DNA of 64,000 nt. Source: Sesamum alatum (Eukaryota; Streptophyta; Magnoliopsida; Lamiales; Pedaliaceae). Below the pieces are notes generated by a model. That model had not been told where the DNA came from. It saw only the letters and a list, made by a program, of their open reading frames with translations, and searched no databases. Both the position numbers and the translations under genes were made by a program. Location of the stretch: the NCBI GenBank assembly GCA_034509735.1, contig JACGWO010000011.1, forward strand, positions 27,884,979 through 27,948,978, read 5' to 3'. Shown here piece by piece: positions 57,975-64,000 of this stretch (the first letter of the stretch is position 1; the number at the start of each line of letters is the position of its first letter).

Positions 57975-58265
57975 AATATCAATGTGAGGGGCAATCCCCC
58001 TCTTTCAGATAAAATATTAATGTGAGAGGTCATTCCCACTCTTAGATAAAATATTAATGTGAGGGGCCATCCCCCTCTTTTATATAAAATATTAATGTGA
58101 GGGGCCATCCCCTCTTTTATACAAAACATCAATCTGAGGGGCAATCTCCCTCTTTTATACAAGATATCGATGTGAGGGACCATCCCCCTCTCATGCTAAA
58201 TAGAGTGTTAAATGTACTAATGTAATAAAGTGTTAAATGTGAGGGGTCATCCCCCTCTCTTGCCC
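57975..58265. repeat. Tandem repeat of about 38-40 bp inside the Gypsy element
   Basis: About six to seven units, each with AATGTGAGGGGCCATCCCC followed by CTCTTTTATA-like sequence, lie between the pol remnant and the 3' LTR. Each unit contains the inverted pair GAGGGG / CCCCTC, so every unit can fold. On the minus strand several units are 39 bp and read as a 13-residue repeat, but no function follows from that. Confidence 0.85.
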
Positions 58266-58755
58266 AATAAAGAATAAATAATGAATATACAACAAGTAGA
58301 CAAAAGGTGAATATTTCATTACCATAATTCCGGGTTACAAAGCGTTTGAAAACGAATACAAAGCATTAAATAAAATGTTTCTTGAGGTTAACAATATTCC
58401 ACGTGTGTGGACATTTCCTTCTCGTTCATTCTCCACGACTTGATACCGTCTTTCCTATTTAGCATCCAGTTCGACCATGCTTCCTTTTGCGTCAGCTTTC
58501 CTTAGTACCAGATATTTGACCTAGAATTCGCGACGTTGTACTTTGTTATTGCGGGCCTATGCTATTAATGTCCTATAGGATCCCCTCCTTGCATTCGCGC
58601 CACTCCTAAGCCTCTCATGAAATCCAGAAATCCAGATTTGCTCGCCTTTCTACGTCATTGCTGATTGGTTCTTATTGTCGCGTACTGAATGTTTTCTCCC
58701 TTATGTCCATCAGGACGACCGCTTCTGCTCCATTGACTAGATTGAGCGGGGACTC

Positions 58756-59140
58756 TCACGTGCCTCGTCGCGGGCTTGTTCGATATGCCCTTAGGACTCC
58801 CGGGCGTCCTTTCACCCAACTTTCTTTAGCTTCCTCCAACCTCGTCCTCAAATTTTGGAAGACTATCCTGCTGGTTACTTCCGCCTGCTCGTCAATATGG
58901 GGTGTCGTGATGGTCCATATTTTTTGCTGTGATGTGGATGACGTTGGCATGCTCTTGGCTTTCTCGGATTTCTTCACTAAGCTCCATGCATCCTTACACA
59001 TTGTGGGCCAGAGGTGTCCTCGATGCGGGGCCTTGCATGCTAACACTCTACCTCCGGAATGATCACGTAGCCTCCCTCATAGATCCCTCGTAGAACATAC
59101 TCTGCTTCATCCCCGCCGACGTATCCAAGATGAGGTTTGT
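58756..59140 (-). pseudogene. Gypsy integrase remnant lacking the DDE core
   Basis: The minus strand first shows a frame with DEAEYVLRGIYEGG (about 59123-59080), the stretch that precedes the zinc-binding domain in Gypsy pol. After a frame shift it shows GHLWPTMCKDAWSLVKK, a degraded zinc-binding region. It then passes within about 25 residues to VTSRIVFQNLRTRLEEAK and GVLRAYRTSPRRGT, which lie beyond the catalytic core in relatives. The DDE core is therefore deleted. No reverse transcriptase motif was found between here and gag. Confidence 0.7.
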
Positions 59141-59758
59141 CAAAAACCTCTCTTGCACAACTTATCTCCAATTATCTTGAACTTTGCTGACTTAGCTCGA
59201 ATTACCCTTGCTTCCTTGGGGTCTTGAGGTAAAATCCTGAATTTTCAATCTTCCTCCAAACCTTTTTTCCAACTTGGTAAAACACTCTTCGTCGTCAAAG
59301 ACTTCTTCCCGCGCAACATCCACTTCGTGTCGCTCTTGACTTAGTTATTCTCTTGCATTCCGAATGAGCCAATGAGCTGGCCAACTTAGCGAGTCAGTTC
59401 ATCTCTTCCTTATATAACCGCGGGATTTTTTCTAGGGTGAGCTCGTCGAACTTCCTTCTTAACGCTTGGATGTTTGCAAAGTACTTGGTCATCTGCTCCC
59501 TCAGCTTCGTAACCTCCATTCCCTTGCTTGACCCCAAGTTGGAAGTTGTTGTCCGCCCTCGCATATGTTGCTCCCGCGGCGCAAGCCAACTTTCTCTCAT
59601 CGCTTATCACATCACACTCCGACTCATTCTTGGATCTGCTGTTGACACTACAACAACTTTGCTAAAGATGACACGGTTAGCATTGCGTCCCATTGCTCGC
59701 ACTGTGACTCTTTCAGCTTGCCTCGAGTCTCTTCCTACTGGGCCTCCCGAGATAACCC

Positions 59759-61309
59759 TCACAACTCAACAGTTGGGAGGTTGTCCTTGCTAGCTCGTTT
59801 GGCTTCCTGCTTTACTCCCACGTGCCATGTGCCTGCCTCCAAAGGCGGTTTCCTAGAGCTCTTGTTTCCTTTGCCCACGAATTCTTGTAAGCAACCTCCT
59901 CGGACCGACTCCTCGACCTCATCCTCCAAGTGGCAGCATTCCTCCGTGCTATGGCCTCGATCTAGACCTTTGTCATTTGGCTGCATCGAGCGTTTGATTT
60001 CTCGAGGTGTTCCGAGGGGTGTATTGAGCCAAATACTCCGAGAGTCCATGTCTGCGTTCACACTTACTTTCTTCTGTCCTAAGGGGAACCCCTTTATCCT
60101 CCTCTACAGCCCTCCGTTTTAATGGATCCGTTGGTTGTGAAACTGCTAACTCCTTGATTCTTACATACTTCTCAGCTCTTAGCAATAACTCCTCTTGTGA
60201 GGAAGGGGGCTTTCCAGCAATCGAATCCTTGAATCTACCTCTCCTTAGATTCTGCTGCATGATGCTTGCCAAAAGTTCTGGGTTTACGTGGGGGGCTTCC
60301 AAAACAACCTCCGAGAAACATCGTACGTACTCCCTCAAGCTCTCGTTTTCCCACTGGACTATCATAAACAAATATGAAACGGTCTTGGGATACCGCCTGT
60401 TTATCGCGAAGTGGTGCAAAAAAGCGCTGAGAGAGTTGTTCGAATGATTCTATAGTTCCTGGAGGTAGCTGGTTGAACCACGCCATTGCCTTTCCCGAGA
60501 AGGTAGTCCTAAATAACTTACAATAGGTTGCGTCGCTAATGTCTAGCAGATCGACCCTAGCCATGAAGCGATCAAAATGATCCTAAGGATCCCCAACTCC
60601 ATTATACTCATTCAAGCTCGGGATCTTGACCCCTGGATGGGTTGCTTCTGCTAATATGTGGGGAGCGAAAGGACTCCGACGTGGGGGCACTACTGCCAAT
60701 GGTCACGCTGGGTATCCTGGAGGCCCCAAAGAATTCGAGAGAACATGCGGGGGAGGGACTCCCATCTCGTGGTATCCTTCTTCTTGCACCGGCGGCATCT
60801 CCTCTCGGCGAGGAGGTGGAAAGTAGTTGTCCTTATGTCCCCCTAGCGGTGGATGTGGGAAGCAGTCTTCTTACCCGCGCCCCTGCGAGGAGACGAGGGG
60901 TAAAAGTTATCCTTTGGCTGCGTGGCTCTACTGTTGACTTCCTCTTCATAGTCCACACCTTCGAAGGCGTCCCCGGGCCTCTGCTCACCACCCTCGGGGA
61001 CCAAGGGAGTGTCTTGGCCTCTGCGATGATGGCGAGGGAGTCGTGGGGTAACGCACGTCCGACTATGTACTAGGCCACGACCCTCTCTGCGGCTTGGGCG
61101 AATGCATCCTCCACCAACTGGCGAAGAGCCTCAGGAGTTATCCGAATAACTGGGGGTGGAGGTAAAGCCTCGGCCTCCTCTTGCCTTTCCTCTTGCTGGC
61201 TGTGCACTGGTGGATTCCCCAAGGCGTGGCCTTGCTCATGCTCTTCCCTTCCTCTCTTGGGTTCCTCCTGCCCCACATTTGCACTCCTCGCTCTCGAACG
61301 AGTATTCAT
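59759..61309 (-). pseudogene. Gypsy gag region (broken)
   Basis: A start codon at 61309 opens a charged N-terminal frame (MNTRSRARSANVGQEEPKR). Downstream frames 60564-60235 and 60419-59973 carry the retrotransposon gag capsid region (FSGKAMAWFNQLPPGTIESF, LSQRFF, ENESLREYVRCFSEVVLE, RGRFKDSIAGKPPSSQEELL). Frame 60061-59759 has DRGHSTEECCHLEDEVEE, the gag-protease linker with a single CCH trace. Several frameshifts separate these pieces. Confidence 0.82.
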
Positions 61310-61349
61310 CTTTAATGCCTAGACCAAGTTCCCATAGACGGTGCCAAGC

Positions 61350-61701
61350 TGATGGTGTGTGATTCAGGAGATTGTTGATCTAAGCACAATAACTCGAAAC
61401 GACGTCGCGAAACAAACAACTTCAGAACTTCTTCAAAAAGTATATTTCCGAAAATAGGAATGAGCCCCCTTTACATTGGATTTGATGGCCTATTTATAGC
61501 AAATGAGGAGGGATATAAAGACTATTTTACCCTCCAACAGCCTCTAATCTAACGATTATAATCTAATCTTTAGGGGCGCCTTGGTAATTTGGCTCCACCC
61601 CACTAACTACTAACAATAACTACCTTGGATGGCATTTCGATAAATACGTGTACATTTGGGGGTATTCTGGTAATTTTGCTAGTATAATCTATTTTGCTCC
61701 A
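61350..61701 (-). repeat. 5' LTR of the Gypsy element
   Basis: A 352-bp repeat matching 56298-56649, adjacent to the primer-binding site in minus orientation. Confidence 0.92.
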
Positions 61702-62282
61702 TAAAGTATATATTGTGACATCATATATGCTTTTTATCAGTACTCCATTGATGTTATTGTTGGTTGAATTTGAAGAAGACATAATCAATATATAAACAAT
61801 TATTGGTTGGAAATGATATGTGGTTGATGACTGATTTTTATGTGAAATAGTTAAAAGAAATATAGGTTGATTGCTATAGGATACTTGCAAACTTCTTGCT
61901 GCATTTTCCTTACTTTTGTCAAATTTAATGTGTACATTTCATTTCTAAATGTAGAATATATTATAAAGGAGTATGTTTGGCAAAAAACCAAATTTCAACT
62001 GTCTATAGTGGCCTCCAAATGGTCAAATTTCAATGGTCATAATTTCCTAACCATCATAAGGGACTAAATTGAAAATAAGTTTGAAAATAGAGGGATGTTT
62101 ATACAATTGTGCATATTTTACCAAATTTTTTGGGGCATTTTTGATAAATACTATTTTTTTACCAAAAAATTGATCAAAGTTCCACTAGAAGGATGAAATT
62201 GAAAAATAACAAAAAAAATTGGATCATTTTGAAAATTAATTAGAAACACAGGGACCAAAATAAAAATAACCCTATATATGTC

Positions 62283-63122
62283 ATATATGTTTGAATTGTT
62301 ATACACTGTAAAAAAAATCAAGCAAAATTATACAAAAGTTTAAGGTCAGTCGCATCAAAAATTTGCGATACATTGTTTTAGTTTTCCTTTAGGATTAATT
62401 GTAAGTATTTCTTACTGCGAACTAATATTTATACTTTATTATTAAGTGAGTCTATACTTTATTAGTGAGAGCACCTAGTTGGTGTTTCACTTTTTTTGAT
62501 CTGTTAATTTATATATATTTTTTATTATTTAATTTAATTAATTAATTTATTAACTAACTTTCCACTCTCCCACCCTTCTAAACCTTTAAAATACTTTTCT
62601 AAATACCAAAGTGTCCACTCTACTCAACTTACACTATTTAAATTTTTTTTAACCTTTTATTTTAATATTTTTAATTTCTTTATTGAAGTATATTCTTAAA
62701 AATAAAAATTAATTTTTAAAATTCTTATTTAATTATGCACACTTATTTGAGTGTGCAAATACGAACTAGTATCTAATATAAAACAAGACACTAGTATCTT
62801 ATATCCCAATAGATCGTCCAAGATATCTGGATCGCCACCTCTTTTTACATTTATATTTTACTTCATATGTTTTTTTTCACATAATACTATGATCGTTAGC
62901 ATGCTACACACGAAATTTACGGATTTAAGTTATGCTGGATAGTTTCTAAAATGAGTAACAAATTAGAACTAATAAATTTAAAATAAACTTACAATTAAAC
63001 TTAAAGGAAAACAAATAGATATACTGCAATTTTTTCGTGCAGTTGATCTTAATTTTTTAGATATAATTTTGCTTGATTCTTTTTTTTTGGTGCAAGTGTG
63101 TATAACAATTCAAACATATATA
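62283..63122. mobile_element. Non-autonomous TIR element inserted in the right arm of the older element
   Basis: Inverted ends of roughly 165 bp (62283-62450 and 62955-63122) share ATATATGTTTGAATTGTTAT, ATCAAGCAAAATTATA and TTTTCCTTTA plus TTAATTGTAAG phrases. No coding potential is seen. The borders fall in TA-rich DNA, so the target duplication and superfamily are unresolved. It interrupts the otherwise continuous match of the older TIR. Confidence 0.75.
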
Positions 63123-63356
63123 AAAAATGTTTGGGGGGGGGGGGGGGTAAAAATATCCAGAAATTTCCAACGGGCACTTTAGTGGCTATAAAAATCACGT
63201 CAGTGTCATATCATTCATAGTCTAACGGAATTATTAAAGTCGTAAAATGAGGTGGCCTTTTTGGTACGTTTTGAATTGTAGAGGGTATTTGCGACATATG
63301 ATATACTTTGAGAGTGGTAAGTGTAATTATACGTTGAAGGTGGTAAGCGTAATTAA

Positions 63357-63586
63357 TTCTTTAAATGAATTTAGCAAAATACATTCTTAATTAACTGTAA
63401 TATGTATATATATGTAGATTAATAAAATTAACCGAAAAGAGCAAAATAAATCTATATTTCTTTAGAAAAAATATATAGTATTATTTCTCCAGTGAATAGG
63501 CAAAGTGGGAAGGAAAAACAAATGGCGAAATTACGAAAACGTCCCTGAGAAATTGAAAAAGGTTGAGCCCTGGGTTCCAGCCTCCG

Positions 63587-63617
<31 letters not shown>

Positions 63618-63636
63618 CAGACTGAAGAGAGAGAAA
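63357..63636 (+). promoter_or_regulatory. LHP1 proximal promoter / 5' UTR with GA repeat
   Basis: Only about 280 bp lie between the end of the transposon stack and the LHP1 start codon. A 29-bp pure GA tract occupies 63589-63617, about 20 bp before the ATG. The upstream half is AT-rich. The transcription start is unknown. Confidence 0.55.
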
Positions 63637-63975
63637 ATGAAAGGAGGGAAAAAGAGGAATACCAACGCTGACCCAGTTCAACCATCCGGGCCTCCGCCTT
63701 CTGACCCTTCCACCGCCGTGGCCTCCGTTAATGGCGGAGGCGATGTGGTGGCAGAGGAGCGGAGGAAAAATCCAGAGGAGAGTGAGAGATTTGAGGCTGG
63801 AGATGAGGTTTATGATGAGGAAGAAGGGGAGGAGGAGGATTCGGAAGCTGACAAAGAGTACGAGCAGTTGGAAAACATACAAATTCAAGAGGGGGAGGAG
63901 GCTGAGGGCGAGAGGACTAAGCTTGCTGAAGGATACTATGAGATTGAGGCCGTACGCAGAAAGCGCGTTAGGAAG
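63637..63975 (+). CDS. LHP1: LHP1 / TFL2 chromodomain protein, first exon (partial)
   Basis: LIKE HETEROCHROMATIN PROTEIN 1 binds H3K27me3 through its chromodomain and works with Polycomb repression, controlling among others flowering genes. The exon encodes 113 residues from MKGGKKRNT. A Pro/Ser-rich segment (PSGPPPSDPS) is followed by an acidic stretch (DEEEGEEEDSEADKEYEQ). The chromodomain then begins with GYYEIEAVRRKRVRK at the exon end, as in known LHP1 proteins, where the aromatic cage and chromoshadow domain follow in later exons beyond this window. The donor after 63975 is AGGAAG then GTGATT, phase 0. The open frame has no stop before the donor. Confidence 0.92.
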
Positions 63976-64000
63976 GTGATTTCCTGTCCTTTTTCTTTTT

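Larger units (their letters stand above)
56298..61701 (-). mobile_element. Degenerate Ty3/Gypsy LTR retrotransposon, internally deleted
   Basis: Two 352-bp direct repeats (56298-56649 and 61350-61701) form the LTRs, reading TGGAGC...CCATCA on the minus strand. They differ at about 18-20 positions by hand count, so the insertion is not recent. Next to the 5' LTR, just below 61350, the minus strand reads GCTTGGCACCGTCTATGGG, a primer-binding site resembling those that pair with tRNA-Asp. A purine-rich AGTTGGGGGCTG precedes the 3' LTR. Gag and fragments of pol are on the minus strand. No clean 5-bp target duplication adjoins the ends: AGTAT is left of 56298, and AGTAT occurs three bases off at 61705-61709. 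Confidence 0.88.
55520..63356. mobile_element. Old long-TIR element split by two later insertions
   Basis: The left arm 55520-55850 is matched, inverted, by two separate pieces on the right: 63123-63356 (outer part) and 62165-62282 (inner part). Shared phrases include AATTACACTTACCACC, TAATAATTCCGTTAGA, CGTGATTTTTAT and AGGGTTATTTTTAT. The right arm is split by the 62283-63122 element, and the interior is split by the LTR element at 56298-61701. Removing both leaves an element of about 1.6 kb. A target duplication is not evident. Class is probably a MULE-like non-autonomous element, by TIR length alone. Confidence 0.72.

Noticed and set aside
58658..60122. Several plus-strand frames of 118-134 codons within the Gypsy element
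   Set aside because: They are antisense to gag and integrase remnants on the minus strand, which show family motifs.
63131..63147. Run of about 17 G
   Set aside because: It matches a shorter C-rich position in the opposite TIR arm of the older element (CACCCCCC near 55560 and CCCCC near 55705), so it is simple expansion, or an assembly artefact, not a functional quadruplex claim.
1..64000. CRISPR arrays, rRNA or operon-like clusters
   Set aside because: The window is plant nuclear DNA. No spaced identical repeats, rRNA or polycistronic organisation is seen.

Overview
This is a nuclear chromosome segment of a flowering plant, almost certainly a eudicot. The evidence is introns with GT-AG borders, plant-only protein families (DUF1005, LHP1 chromodomain protein, plant mobile domain, plant GRF zinc finger) and dense plant transposons of the LINE, Mutator-like (MULE) and Ty3/Gypsy LTR types. 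The protein and repeat style reminds me of Lamiales such as sesame, but that is an impression and not a demonstrated placement.

Layout. 1-6.8 kb is AT-rich intergenic DNA with a decayed LINE on the minus strand (endonuclease, reverse transcriptase, zf-RVT and RNase H remnants, about 1.45-5.31 kb). A short non-autonomous element with terminal inverted repeats (TIRs) follows at 6769-7832. At 8012-12777 is a complete 4.77-kb MULE with a perfect 9-bp target-site duplication. It carries a plant-mobile-domain (PMD) gene on the plus strand and a MuDR-type transposase on the minus strand. Both are broken by stops, and the termini are built from serial hairpins. The MULE ends only about 236 bp upstream of the start codon of the main gene.

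The main gene, 13014-35986 (+), can be reconstructed as 26 exons encoding 2175 residues with consistent phase at every junction. It is a conserved plant protein of unknown function with an N-terminal discoidin/galactose-binding-like domain, a long helical middle and a charged coiled coil near the C-terminus. Convergent to it is a two-exon DUF1005 gene (36952-38305, minus).

38.3-50.4 kb is intergenic and transposon-rich. It holds a second MULE (40590-43587) with a GRF zinc-finger gene and a transposase fragment lacking its catalytic core, a CACTA-like remnant, an LTR-like fragment, and a third element (48030-49202) with a 10-bp target duplication and a GC-rich payload. An eight-exon gene for an organelle-type tRNA (guanine-N7) methyltransferase lies at 50425-52820 (minus).

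52.8-63.4 kb is a nested transposon stack. An old long-TIR element (about 55.52-63.36 kb) contains a 5.4-kb degenerate Ty3/Gypsy element with 352-bp LTRs, and a second TIR element sits in its right arm. The stack ends about 280 bp before the start codon of LHP1, whose first exon (63637-63975) closes the window.

The host genes are unrelated housekeeping or chromatin genes and do not form a cluster or pathway. The unusual content is the gene-carrying MULEs and their placement beside promoters. I did not find a demonstrably new biochemical system.
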